64,000 bases of DNA, taken from assembly GCF_010500955.1 (NCBI RefSeq), contig NZ_QVMJ01000001.1, positions 372,001-436,000 on the forward strand. Direction: 5' to 3'. Every line of letters starts with the position of its first letter. The first letter of the stretch is position 1. This document shows, in pieces, positions 17,314 through 25,408 of the stretch. The notes under the pieces were generated by a model, which saw only the letters and a list, made by a program, of their open reading frames with translations, did no database searches and had not been told where the DNA came from. Made by a program: the position numbers and the translations under genes. This DNA is from Bacteroides sp. 519. GTDB lineage: Bacteria > Bacteroidota > Bacteroidia > Bacteroidales > Bacteroidaceae.

Positions 17314-18132
17314 TTAGTTTAAAACTTGTTGTAATGCTGCTCTGATTATTCCTACCTTCTCATCAGATTTACTTTCGATAATTCTTTTAACAGTAGCATC
17401 ACTTAATTTAGAGATTGCATCACAAACTGCTATATATCCAAGATTAGTTGCCAATTCAGATACTACAGATATTAAATACCTCTTTCCAACAAAATCGGCA
17501 GAAAATTTAGCTTCCGCAGATTTTATAAAATATTGTGCTCTTTCTAAGTTATATGCAGCTTTAGGCTCTTTTCCTGCCATGATAGCACAATAATCAGCTT
17601 TTCCCAATTTGCCAGAAGCAAAGCATAATATTTGACCAATCACAGAATTTGGCCAACCTTTATCTGCCATCTCTTTTGCAGATTTGGCCAGTTCATTTTT
17701 TGGATTGAGTAGTGAAGCTCCATTAATAAAGTCTGCTCCTTTCCAGCTTTCAGCCTCTCTATTGGCTTCTGCCAACAATTCTTTAACAGGAGCACCAACA
17801 TAATTTTCAAACAAGTATATATTACTTGTATCCAATTTTGCTTCTATGGCAGCAATATAGCGATGCTGTCCATCTAAGATAACAATATATTTTTCTGCAT
17901 TTCCAGCATCTATATCATTACCTTGAGTATCTACTAATTCGCATCCATCAGCAACAGCTTCACTTCCTGAAACATACATTAAAGGAACTAAGTTGCCTGA
18001 ATACTTTTTTAATGATTCTTTTTTTGAAGAAACATTTTTGGAATTAATAGCTCTGTTACCTTTTACAAAGGCCACTTTATAACCCTTTTCTACTAAACTA
18101 GATAGATTTTCAATTTTCATATTAGTACTCAT
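17314..18132 (-). CDS. DGQHR-motif ParB-like protein
   Basis: A 272-residue protein with IVILDGQHRYIAAIEAKL at about residues 83-100. The DGQHR motif belongs to the ParB/sulfiredoxin-like fold seen in DndB-like and plasmid proteins. Residues around VSSKKESLKKYSGNLVPLMYV resemble the N-terminal part of that fold. The rest is alpha-helical and not recognised. It is transcribed alone with its own promoter (18197-18204) and terminator. It could be a partition, DNA-modification or regulatory protein of the inserted element. Confidence 0.6.
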   Translation of the reverse strand: MSTNMKIENLSSLVEKGYKVAFVKGNRAINSKNVSSKKESLKKYSGNLVPLMYVSGSEAVADGCELVDTQGNDIDAGNAEKYIVILDGQHRYIAAIEAKLDTSNIYLFENYVGAPVKELLAEANREAESWKGADFINGASLLNPKNELAKSAKEMADKGWPNSVIGQILCFASGKLGKADYCAIMAGKEPKAAYNLERAQYFIKSAEAKFSADFVGKRYLISVVSELATNLGYIAVCDAISKLSDATVKRIIESKSDEKVGIIRAALQQVLN

Positions 18133-18196
18133 TTTTGTTTGCCACTGCCCTGTGGATTAATTTTGGTTTCTGGCACACCATTAATTAATTATGCCA

Positions 18197-18204
18197 CAAA
18201 GGTA
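18197..18204 (-). promoter_or_regulatory. -7 box TACCTTTG of the DGQHR gene
   Basis: A perfect TAnnTTTG, 65 bp upstream of the ATG at 18132. Confidence 0.55.
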
Positions 18205-18262
18205 GTGTTAATTTCGGTCAAACAAGAGTTATTTATTTGATTATCAGTTTATTAGGTCTTTG

Positions 18263-18313
18263 TTTTAGGGGTGTAAATCTAAAGATTATCTGATATAATT
18301 TATACCCCTAAAA
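18263..18313. repeat. 16-bp inverted repeat between two leftward genes
   Basis: TTTTAGGGGTGTAAAT (18263-18278) pairs with ATTTATACCCCTAAAA (18298-18313), one wobble, across 19 nt. It lies between the end of the 18375-19205 gene and the DGQHR promoter. It could be a terminator or an operator. Confidence 0.55.
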
Positions 18314-18374
18314 TTGTTATAAGGCTTGTGAAGAGGGTGGTTTGTAAATTAATTGCATTTCATGTTATATACTA

Positions 18375-19205
18375 TTAACAATGATAAACTGTATTGAAAT
18401 ACTTGTCAAGGTCTGAATTACCATATTTATTGATGTCTGATTTCAATTTATCACTTGACTTAATAGGATCATCATAGTTCTCTTTGATTTCAGTTATATA
18501 AAGTAACCTAGCTACAAAATTAGCTTTTCCCAATATTTTTGTTTTTTCTCCAATAGCATTCCCCCTAGGATATTTTTCTGGTAGGAACTTATAAAAGGTA
18601 TCTTTAAACAGCCAAAGGATAGCAGGTGTAGCTACTTTTTGCTTATACTCTCTTATAAGAGGTGTGGTTATTGATATTTTTTCTTTTTCCTCTTGCATTT
18701 TCATCATTCCATTGTAAAGAGCAGTCCTCAAAAATCTGATAGAAGTAGGTCTACTAATTGTGTGTTGATGCTTTTTATCTATATATATTTTAATCTCTGC
18801 ATTTTCTTCATTCTCATTTACTACATTCCAAAGCAACATCAATTCATCTAAAGAGCTAGTACCTGTCTTATATGATTTGTATTGCATAGTATATATGTAA
18901 TCTTTCACAAATAAAAGCAAGTACCAGAACTTATTTCTATCATAATTCAATTTCTGGAGTGTATTTACAATCCACTCATCATTATCATATTTCAATCTAA
19001 AGTCACTACTTGTACTTATTAATCCTTTATGATACCTAATAGCAAAAGTCTTGGGAGCAAGAGATGTGGATAGATAAGGTTCTTCATTTTCATCAAGAAG
19101 CACAGTAGGCAAGATATTATCACATAGTTCTATTACATATTCCAATAATGGCTCTCTCAAATAATCCATAGGATTATCATGTTTTGATAATTCTTGTATA
19201 TTCAT
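18375..19205 (-). CDS. Unrecognised 276-aa protein of the inserted segment
   Basis: I do not recognise a family. The protein is soluble and helical, with basic and acidic patches (EENAEIKIYIDKKH; MMKMQEEKEKISITT) and no membrane segment. The ATG at 19205 (MNIQELSKHD) is preferred to the longer TTG start at 19232, because a TACCTTTG -7 box occupies 19230-19237. It is followed leftward by the inverted repeat at 18263-18313 and the DGQHR gene; both are divergent from the Rep-like half of the segment. Confidence 0.6.
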   Translation of the reverse strand: MNIQELSKHDNPMDYLREPLLEYVIELCDNILPTVLLDENEEPYLSTSLAPKTFAIRYHKGLISTSSDFRLKYDNDEWIVNTLQKLNYDRNKFWYLLLFVKDYIYTMQYKSYKTGTSSLDELMLLWNVVNENEENAEIKIYIDKKHQHTISRPTSIRFLRTALYNGMMKMQEEKEKISITTPLIREYKQKVATPAILWLFKDTFYKFLPEKYPRGNAIGEKTKILGKANFVARLLYITEIKENYDDPIKSSDKLKSDINKYGNSDLDKYFNTVYHC

Positions 19206-19229
19206 TCTTATTAATATTAGTCTATTTTC

Positions 19230-19237
19230 CAAAGGTA
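19230..19237 (-). promoter_or_regulatory. -7 box TACCTTTG for the 18375-19205 gene
   Basis: A perfect TAnnTTTG, 24 bp upstream of the preferred ATG. Confidence 0.55.
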
Positions 19238-19367
19238 AATCAAAAACAGATACTATAAAAACACTTCTCTAATTTTAGGCTCACTACCATTTTTTGACTT
19301 TAGATGCACCTGAGCTCTTATTTTCAAGTTTGTGCATGTCTAATTTTATTGTGTCCGAATAATTTAT

Positions 19368-19524
19368 TAACTTTGCGGCAGTTGATTATTCAGATACTCC
19401 CGAATAAAAATCCACTATTAAATTTTCGCTTTTTAAGAATCTTCCCGCTTCTCGGCAACACTAAATATATTTCAGATTTAATAAAGAATACTTCTTATTC
19501 AGATTCGAGTAAGGAGTATTTTTT
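19368..19524 (+). promoter_or_regulatory. Leader with -7 box and internal terminator (attenuator-like)
   Basis: TAACTTTG at 19368-19375 starts a leader of about 200 nt before the next ATG (19583). Inside it, AATACTTCTTATTC and GAGTAAGGAGTATT (19487-19500 / 19507-19520) form a 14-bp hairpin with two wobbles followed by six Ts. A terminator between promoter and gene suggests attenuation, or a short non-coding RNA ending at about 19524. Confidence 0.55.
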
Positions 19525-19582
19525 AGGCGTATAGTGGTTTCAAGTCAATGACAGAATATTTATTAACCTAAATCTTAATTAC

Positions 19583-19741
19583 ATGTTTACTTACAATGAA
19601 ATTAGACAGCTGGCAATCCATAATGGTATTACAGATAATAAAGTATCAATCGGAATTTGGATTAAAATTCAAGGCTATAAAAAGGTCAGGAAACAGATTG
19701 ATAAAAAAAGAAAGATATACTATGTTTTAGATAAAAAATAG
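19583..19741 (+). CDS. Small protein (52 aa), possible DNA-binding
   Basis: A 52-residue frame starts MFTYNEIRQLAIHNGI and ends KIYYVLDKK. The pattern EIRQLAIHNGITDNKV-x-IGIW-x2-IQGY resembles short helix-turn-helix or excisionase-like proteins in Bacteroidales mobile elements; this is a resemblance only. It is the first gene after the attenuator-like leader. Confidence 0.55.
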   Translation: MFTYNEIRQLAIHNGITDNKVSIGIWIKIQGYKKVRKQIDKKRKIYYVLDKK

Positions 19742-20023
19742 AGAGTGAAATTAAAAGCAGTGCTATAAACAAAACCTACTCAATTTTCAAATTCTATATT
19801 TTTAATGTTTTTCGGCCTAGAGATTATTTTATAACCAGATGCAATAATTGAAGCCAGATTAGTATGAAATGAATAATGGTTTATTCTGTTAATTCATTTT
19901 ATTTAATCAGAATACTAATATAGGTTTTTATGCTAGAAAGTCTTATTTATACTCTAAAACCAATTCTACTAAAGATCAATACAAAATATTTAATTTCAGA
20001 TACACTTTTATTAATTGGATACA

Positions 20024-20099
20024 TGTTTGGGGAAAAGTCTAGGTGGCTGTTTGGGGAAATATGCCGGAACTATACACTACTACAAAATCATACACTACT
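20024..20099. repeat. Two short direct-repeat pairs (iteron-like)
   Basis: TGTTTGGGGAAA occurs at 20024-20035 and 20048-20059 (24-bp period), then ATACACTACT at 20072-20081 and 20090-20099 (18-bp period). They lie 200-270 bp upstream of the winged-helix Rep-like gene, where an origin or autoregulatory site would be expected. Only two copies of each are present. Confidence 0.4.
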
Positions 20100-20156
20100 T
20101 AATATAGCTCGCCACCTTTCCTTTCAGGAAAACTGTCATCCAGTATATATTTTTCT

Positions 20157-20339
20157 ATGATACTGCATAAACCAACAAAAAGACTTTTTAAGAATAGAAA
20201 AGAGGCAAAATCTTTCTTTGGAGCTTCTTACTACTACAAGATGGAAAAAGAAAAAGTAGATATAATTTTTATCAATAGTAATCACATAGCTACTAATGGA
20301 TTTACAGAACTACACAGTAATAACAAAACAGATAAATGA
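20157..20339 (+). CDS. Small protein (60 aa) overlapping the Rep-like start
   Basis: Starts MILHKPTKRLFKNRKEAK and has a short conserved-looking core (FFGASYYYKMEKEKVDIIFIN). Small proteins with a TxRLFKNRKEAK-like N-terminus occur near replication genes of Bacteroidales elements. It overlaps the next gene by 44 bp in a different frame, so one of the two starts could be wrong. Function unknown. Confidence 0.45.
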   Translation: MILHKPTKRLFKNRKEAKSFFGASYYYKMEKEKVDIIFINSNHIATNGFTELHSNNKTDK

Positions 20340-21213
20340 ATATAAGATAGGGAATAATAAGAATACAGATATTTATGTATATGCCTATATCAAATTATGC
20401 TCTGATTATCAAACAGGCAAATCTCATATAAGAGAATCTAAGATTAGTGAGAATATTGGTATTTCAGAAGATACAGTCAGTAGTATTGTATGCAGATTAA
20501 AGCAAGACCATTCTTTACTTTTAGTAGAGACAAAGAAGATTGAAGGAAATAAAAATATAAACATATATCATTTTAATCAGAATCCTGAAAACTATTTCTT
20601 TATTGATAATAAGTACTTTCATATAAAGCTGGATATAGATATTAAAACAGAACTTAAAGTAAAAGGATTCTTGCTACTTTTAAAAAGTATCTGTATTAAT
20701 AATACAAATATGATTCTTACCAAAAATGGGAAAGATGAAGCTCCCAATATAAGCCAAATTGCAAAAGAATTAAATCAGGATAGGAAAACAGTTAAAGACT
20801 TACTGGATAAATGTATCAACCTGAATATAATTAAAGAAATACCTAATGGTTATTATATATTGAATGATTATTTTCCCCTAAATGTAAAAGGCACAATTAG
20901 TAATGGAATATATAATACTATATGTCAGTTTTGTGTGGAAAAAGGAGTTATACCACCTAAAAGAAATAAAAAAGCTATTGGTATAATTACACAAAGATTC
21001 CATATACCAGAAAAAGAATTAAATCTAATTCCAAAGGATATAAAAAATAGGGAGCAGTTTATTCAAACTCATTCATTGTTACATAACCTAAACCTTAGAT
21101 GCAAGAATTTACCCACTAAAATTTCAATGGAGTATTTTGCTAAAATTCTTACTGGCAAGAATACAAAAGATAAGGTTAAGCCTAAATCTAAATTAGTATT
21201 TGGAATAGGTTAA
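20296..21213 (+). CDS. Winged-helix, replication-initiator-like protein
   Basis: A 305-residue protein with two helix-turn-helix-like segments: SKISENIGISEDTVSSIVCR (about residues 51-70) and ISQIAKELNQDRKTVKDLL (about 150-168). Each is followed by an L-x-I-I/LLLV strand and turn as in winged helices. Duplicated winged-helix domains are typical of plasmid Rep proteins; the family is not certain. The lysine-rich composition matches the AT-rich host segment. The direct-repeat pairs just upstream fit a Rep/iteron arrangement. Confidence 0.55.
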   Translation: MDLQNYTVITKQINEYKIGNNKNTDIYVYAYIKLCSDYQTGKSHIRESKISENIGISEDTVSSIVCRLKQDHSLLLVETKKIEGNKNINIYHFNQNPENYFFIDNKYFHIKLDIDIKTELKVKGFLLLLKSICINNTNMILTKNGKDEAPNISQIAKELNQDRKTVKDLLDKCINLNIIKEIPNGYYILNDYFPLNVKGTISNGIYNTICQFCVEKGVIPPKRNKKAIGIITQRFHIPEKELNLIPKDIKNREQFIQTHSLLHNLNLRCKNLPTKISMEYFAKILTGKNTKDKVKPKSKLVFGIG

Positions 21214-21454
21214 TTGGCCTAATGGTAAAAACATTATTGAATTATATACTCTTTATTTAAATACCCCCTCCCCATCCAAATAATCACTTAAAGCATATAT
21301 AAAGGTAAATTTCTAATATTTTACTAAGATGAAATCTGTTTTAAGCTATACAAATTTGTGTGTACTTACTCTGCATGTCCCCTCCCGAAGTTTGAGATGA
21401 AAGAGAATAATTAAACCCTCTTTTTCTTCATTATTCACTAAAAGTAAATTCATT

Positions 21455-22471
21455 ATGGAAGCATTACAAGTTATTACAAGCAATGGAACTAAAAGATTTG
21501 GTTACTTGCAAGAACATGCAGAAACTATTCAGGAACTACAAGAACCTGCTAGTAAGAAAGGGAAGCACTTTATTGAGGCAAACACCCAAGAAGCCACTTT
21601 ACAACACTTAAAGGCTGATTGTGTTGTTCCTGTCTTTAGCAAAGACAATGAAGTAACAATTTCTCATCAAAACTTTATTGAAACAGTTTGGGAAGCTGCA
21701 AACACTTTCTTTTCTGGGGAACAAGTCGATTCTCCAGATATAAGAGTATCCCATATAGTAAAGGGAAGAATACCAGAGGCTTTACATAAACCTGTAAATC
21801 AATTATTGGAGAGTGATAAAACCATATACTATGAAAGAATGGCTTTTTGCTTTGAAGTGCCTACCATCTATGAAACAATAGAAGGAAACACATTAACTCT
21901 TTCTATAGGTGGTGTTAGGGCTTATAACCATGAAAACCTATACAGTAAGAAAGGAACTGAAAGATTTAAAGTATTTATAGGCTTTAAAAATCAGGTTTGT
22001 TGTAATCTCTGTGTATCTACAGATGGCTATCAATCTGAATTAAAAGTAATGAATATAAGAGATTTATATGCTGCTGTTCTGGAAATGTTTAATCACTATA
22101 ATCCAGCAAAACATATTCATTTAATGCAAACTTTTAAAGATTCCTATCTAACAGAACATCAGTTTTGTCAGTTGTTAGGTAAAATGAGACTTTACCAGTG
22201 TTTACCACAAGGTTATCAGAAAAGACTACCTAGAATGTTAATGACTGATACACAGATTAACAATGTGGCCAAATCATATATCAATGATGAAAACTTTGGA
22301 GGTTTTGGTAATGAGTTAAGTATGTGGAAACTTTATAATTTACTCACTGGAGCAAATAAATCATCCTATATAGATAGTTTCCTGGACAGATCTTTAAATG
22401 CTACAGAAATAGCCAATGGAATAAACCTGGCTCTACATGGTAATGAAGAATATAGCTGGTTTATTGACTAA
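21455..22471 (+). CDS. DUF3871 family protein
   Basis: A 338-residue protein of the DUF3871 family, common on Bacteroidales mobile elements. Characteristic segments: SHIVKGRIPEALHKPVNQLL (about 107-126), RMAFCFEVPTIYETIEGNTL (about 135-154), and CCNLCVSTDGYQSELKV (about 188-204). It ends in LYNLLTGANKSSYIDSFLDR. Function unknown; in related elements it sits near Rep-like genes. The 241-bp gap upstream (21214-21454) holds C-rich stretches but no clear -7 box. Confidence 0.75.
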   Translation: MEALQVITSNGTKRFGYLQEHAETIQELQEPASKKGKHFIEANTQEATLQHLKADCVVPVFSKDNEVTISHQNFIETVWEAANTFFSGEQVDSPDIRVSHIVKGRIPEALHKPVNQLLESDKTIYYERMAFCFEVPTIYETIEGNTLTLSIGGVRAYNHENLYSKKGTERFKVFIGFKNQVCCNLCVSTDGYQSELKVMNIRDLYAAVLEMFNHYNPAKHIHLMQTFKDSYLTEHQFCQLLGKMRLYQCLPQGYQKRLPRMLMTDTQINNVAKSYINDENFGGFGNELSMWKLYNLLTGANKSSYIDSFLDRSLNATEIANGINLALHGNEEYSWFID

Positions 22472-22510
22472 TAGTAATTTCAAGTATTAACAATTTAAAA
22501 ATATAAGATT

Positions 22511-22666
22511 ATGGGATATAAAATTGGCATAGTGATTTTATACATGCTATACTATGTTTGTCTTCTTACTTTTTTTCCTCTTGCATATATTATTAGGTGT
22601 ATTATCGCAGAAAGAAAACAAAGACATTGGGAAGATTATGTTTCAGGGAAAATAGATAAATTGTAA
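22511..22666 (+). CDS. Small single-pass membrane protein (51 aa)
   Basis: An ATG at 22511, 39 bp after the DUF3871 stop, opens a 51-residue frame. One hydrophobic helix (IGIVILYMLYYVCLLTFFPL, residues 5-24, continuing to about 32) is followed by a charged tail AERKQRHWEDYVSGKIDKL. No family is recognised. It is likely cotranscribed with the DUF3871 gene. Confidence 0.5.
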   Translation: MGYKIGIVILYMLYYVCLLTFFPLAYIIRCIIAERKQRHWEDYVSGKIDKL

Positions 22667-22678
22667 TCACTTATATAG

Positions 22679-22752
22679 AAAGTGAATGCTATATTAGTAA
22701 TCAGATAGTTAAGTATCCATTCTAAAATTAGCTACTAAAAAGCATTCACTTT
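22679..22752. repeat. Perfect 12-bp inverted repeat upstream of the recombinase
   Basis: AAAGTGAATGCT (22679-22690) and AGCATTCACTTT (22741-22752) flank 50 bp, 24 bp before the recombinase start. A terminator is unlikely with so long a loop. A recombination (att) site or operator is possible. Confidence 0.5.
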
Positions 22753-22775
22753 TATCTATAAATATCTATAAATGA

Positions 22776-23165
22776 ATGAGTTTAAAATATAGTAATACAA
22801 CTGCTGATTTTCTGGAATGGAATGAAGCTATGAACTTAATAAGGAATCTCTTTAGAGATGGAAACTATAAAATGAGTTTATTAATATCTTTAGGTTGTTT
22901 CTGGGGATTGAGAATAAGTGATATACTTGCTTTACATTGGAATCAGATTCTTAATGTGGATGAATTTACCATACAAGAAAAGAAAACAGGTAAAAACAGA
23001 ACAATTAGAATCAATCAGCAATTAAAGAAGCATATTGCAGACTGTTGTAAACATATTAATCCCATTGGAGAAAGTTCTTCTATTCTGGTTAGCCAAATGG
23101 GAAGGGTAAGAGCAGCGAAAAGATTCTTGTCAATATGCACTTTAATACGATTGACTGCCTTATAA
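22776..23165 (+). pseudogene. Tyrosine recombinase, truncated at the segment edge
   Basis: The frame begins MSLKYSNTTADFLEWNEAM and carries the Arg I region CFWGLRISDILALHW (about residues 43-57) and the Lys beta-turn QEKKTGKNRTIRI. It lacks the HxxR and Tyr motifs, because homology stops at about 23105 (SSILVSQMG). The remaining residues to 23165 are antisense reading of the neighbouring zinc-ribbon gene. There is no N-terminal SAM-like domain, so this was a core-only recombinase. Probably the integrase of the inserted segment, now non-functional. Confidence 0.75.
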
Positions 23166-23473
23166 TGCAGGCTTTCGGTTTCTTCCTTTTGCCGCCAACG
23201 CTTTAGTGTCGGGAGCCGTTTATTTAGTAGAGTCCTTAATTCCTGCGGGGTATAGTTTGTATGGGAATACCAGTTGTATTTATCCGTATACTTCACCCAG
23301 ATATCCACCATTTCGCTCATGGGAATATTCACCGTGTAATCCCCGTCTTTCAGGCAATAATAGCAATACTCATCGCTACGGGAATGATCGGAATTAGTTC
23401 CCATATATTCCTCCACATCGAAGCGAAGCGGCATTCCGCAACTCTGACAGTATTGTTTATCAGCTTGATTCAT
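23110..23473 (-). pseudogene. Zinc-ribbon/AraC fusion, truncated
   Basis: From the ATG at 23473 the protein has a zinc ribbon (YCQSCGMPL ... EYCYYCLKDG) and the conserved linker TPQELRTLLNKRLPTLKRW. It then enters an AraC-type start (NRIKVHIDKNLFA) comparable to INRVMDYIDQHL in the gene at 24413. Homology ends there at about 23112; the frame continues to 23015 only through foreign sequence. The DNA-binding domain is therefore lost. The same zinc-ribbon type is fused to a PPOx domain at 27300-28001. Confidence 0.75.
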
Positions 23474-23477
23474 ATTA

Positions 23478-23485
23478 CAAAGATA
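23478..23485 (-). promoter_or_regulatory. -7 box TATCTTTG directly before the zinc-ribbon start
   Basis: A perfect TAnnTTTG with only 4 nt before the ATG at 23473, implying an almost leaderless mRNA and ruling out the upstream TTG start. Confidence 0.55.
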
Positions 23486-23725
23486 CAATGCCTATTTCGG
23501 ATATGGTTGTCCAAAATAGGCATCTTTTGGTATCTGCCTTAAAAGCACTACTTTTGTAGTTCAAACCCAAAGAAGAATCAATTCACGAACCCTATGAAGT
23601 GGCAGCGTTGTATATGAGTTTTTTGTAAATAGATAAGGAATGGCAGTGTTGTCATTCCCAATTTACTGTGCCTTTATCCGGCGTAGTCAAAGCCATATTC
23701 TTATTAACAAATAAACTTATTTACA

Positions 23726-24352
23726 ATGAATGCAAAAATATATCCGAGAGCAAACGACTCTCAAACCATCTATCTGAATACAGTAATCAAGAACCCTAAT
23801 ATTGTCATTGGCGACTATACAATCTATAACGATTTAGTTGACGATCCGACCCTGTTCGAGAAGAATAATGTATTATATCATTATCCGATTAATAAAGATC
23901 GGCTGATTATCGGGAAGTTCTGTTCTATTGCCTATGGTGCGAAGTTTATCTTCAATAGTGCAAATCATACATTGAAGTCGTTGTCTAATTATACCTTTCC
24001 TTTGTTTTATGAGGAGTGGGGATTGGAGAAGGCTAATGTGACGGATGCTTGGGATAATAAAGGCGATATCATTATCGGAAATGATGTGTGGATAGGTTAT
24101 GAGGCTGTAATCATGGCCGGAGTTCATATTGGCAACGGAGCAGTTATCGGGGCACGGGCGGTGGTTACGAAAGACGTTCCACCCTATACAATAGTCGGTG
24201 GAGTACCGGCAAAAGAGATACGTAAACGCTTTGATGAGGAGATTATCGCAGAGTTGCAGAAGTTACAATGGTGGGATTGGAAAATTGATAAAATCAGGGA
24301 GGCGATACCTTATATTATGAATGTGGATATCAGGGCTTTAACCAAAATATAG
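23726..24352 (+). CDS. Xenobiotic O-acetyltransferase, Vat/CatB-like
   Basis: A 208-residue left-handed beta-helix acetyltransferase. Visible family marks are [30 protein letters not shown] (the catalytic His lies in the SANH segment, about residue 83), hexapeptide repeats [20 protein letters not shown], and the closing [24 protein letters not shown]. This group acetylates streptogramin A or chloramphenicol; the substrate here cannot be read from sequence. It stands alone on the plus strand with its own terminator. Confidence 0.85.
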   Translation: MNAKIYPRANDSQTIYLNTVIKNPNIVIGDYTIYNDLVDDPTLFEKNNVLYHYPINKDRLIIGKFCSIAYGAKFIFNSANHTLKSLSNYTFPLFYEEWGLEKANVTDAWDNKGDIIIGNDVWIGYEAVIMAGVHIGNGAVIGARAVVTKDVPPYTIVGGVPAKEIRKRFDEEIIAELQKLQWWDWKIDKIREAIPYIMNVDIRALTKI

Positions 24353-24362
24353 GTTCATTTAT

Positions 24363-24402
24363 AGAGAAGCGGCTGTTCATTAATCAGTCGCTTCTCTTTT
24401 TC
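24363..24402 (+). terminator. Terminator between the convergent Vat-like and AraC genes
   Basis: AGAGAAGCGGCTG pairs with CAGTCGCTTCTCT around TTCATTAAT, followed by Ts, 10 bp after the acetyltransferase stop. Confidence 0.75.
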
Positions 24403-24412
24403 AGTAAAAGAT

Positions 24413-25360
24413 TTACAACGGTTTTACCGGAATACAGATATCGACGATATGCTTCTGCTCGGGATGCGTGGTGTAGTCGTTGTGATAGAGTTCGTAGGTA
24501 CAGCCGTCTCCTTGCTGATAGCCGCTTTCCACAAACCAATTGCACATGGAATTCCATGCTTTCTCAAAGTCGGCAAAGCCCAGTTCAAAGTGTCCGACGG
24601 CATATTTTCCGCCGGGAATGGTAAGTTTGCCGATTTCTCCATCTACTTTCACATCTTCTTCGATGATAATACAGGCGCTTTGGCGGATTTTGTCCAGTTC
24701 GGTTACCGAAGGGTCATCGTGGGTGATGGATGCTGACTTCGATACATTTGGGGTGTACAATCCACGGGGGTATGCCCATTTGAATAGCTTTTCGTAGGCT
24801 TGCCCGATCTGATTGAACGCTCCGATGTGGCGTACATACACTGCCTTCATTTCAGGCATTTCCTTTACTTCAATGTTTGCTTTCATAAAATAAAATTGAT
24901 TTGATTCGACGATACAAAGGTCGGTGTTATTGCCTGCATCGCTTTTCAAATTCTTGCGGAGTATTTGTCCATTCTTGCTAAACAGCTTCCCGTTTTGTGA
25001 ATAGACGGGTTTATCGGCTTTGCTGAATTGACTGGGCGTCATACCGAAGTGTTTTTTGAAAGTCCGGCTGAATAAAGAAACGCTTCCAAAGCCACAACCG
25101 TAGGCGATTTCGGTAATGGTATCAGGAGTAGACTCCCGAAGTTTCCATGCGGCTTTCTCTACCCGCAAGCGTTGAATGTAGTCGATGGGTGTTTCACCAA
25201 TCAGGAAAGAGAAAATCCGGTGAAAATGAAATGGGGAGAAGTTGGCAATGTCGGCGATGGCTTTCAACTCCAACGACTGATCGAGGTGCTGGTCGATGTA
25301 ATCCATTACCCGGTTGATACGTGCCTGGTATTCTATGCGGCTGTTTTCTTGTATGTTCAT
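24413..25360 (-). CDS. AraC-family regulator with GyrI-like effector domain
   Basis: About 315 residues from the ATG at 25360. The N-terminal AraC double HTH (YIDQHLDQSLELKAIADIAN ... FSPFHFHRIFSFLIGETPI ... FGMTPSQFS) is followed by a GyrI-like domain (MKAVYVRHIGAFNQIG ... GGKYAVGHFELGF ... HIVDICIPVKPL). GyrI-like domains bind small hydrophobic or cationic compounds, so this is a drug-responsive activator of the Rob/BmrR style. A -7 box ends only 6 nt before the ATG. It lies just downstream of the detoxification-type operon it may regulate. Confidence 0.85.
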   Translation of the reverse strand: MNIQENSRIEYQARINRVMDYIDQHLDQSLELKAIADIANFSPFHFHRIFSFLIGETPIDYIQRLRVEKAAWKLRESTPDTITEIAYGCGFGSVSLFSRTFKKHFGMTPSQFSKADKPVYSQNGKLFSKNGQILRKNLKSDAGNNTDLCIVESNQFYFMKANIEVKEMPEMKAVYVRHIGAFNQIGQAYEKLFKWAYPRGLYTPNVSKSASITHDDPSVTELDKIRQSACIIIEEDVKVDGEIGKLTIPGGKYAVGHFELGFADFEKAWNSMCNWFVESGYQQGDGCTYELYHNDYTTHPEQKHIVDICIPVKPL

Positions 25361-25366
25361 AATCGG

Positions 25367-25374
25367 CAAAGGTA
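25367..25374 (-). promoter_or_regulatory. -7 box TACCTTTG of the AraC-GyrI gene
   Basis: A perfect TAnnTTTG 6 nt before the ATG, implying a near-leaderless transcript; it excludes the TTG start at 25369. Confidence 0.55.
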
Positions 25375-25408
25375 GTCAGAAGGGAGGAAATGGCGTGTTC
25401 TATTCTTG

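Larger units (their letters stand above)
17220..23112. mobile_element. AT-rich foreign segment replacing the 3' part of topB
   Basis: The left edge is where topB homology ends (about 17220); the right edge is where a recombinase frame and a zinc-ribbon/AraC gene are both cut (about 23105-23115). In between are DGQHR, Rep-like, DUF3871, small and recombinase genes, visibly richer in A/T than the flanks. No matching terminal repeats were found by eye. The topB and AraC halves are not two ends of one target gene, so at least one deletion or recombination followed insertion. Confidence 0.65.

Noticed and set aside
19930..20160. 76-residue frame upstream of the Rep-like gene
   Set aside because: It runs through the direct-repeat pairs, has no family look and ends just after the next start; treated as non-coding.
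23595..23660. Two TGGCAG(C/T)GTTGT words, 41 bp apart, resembling part of the 21-bp operators
   Set aside because: The spacing is not 21 bp, the CGAAGCC half is missing and no transfer gene follows.
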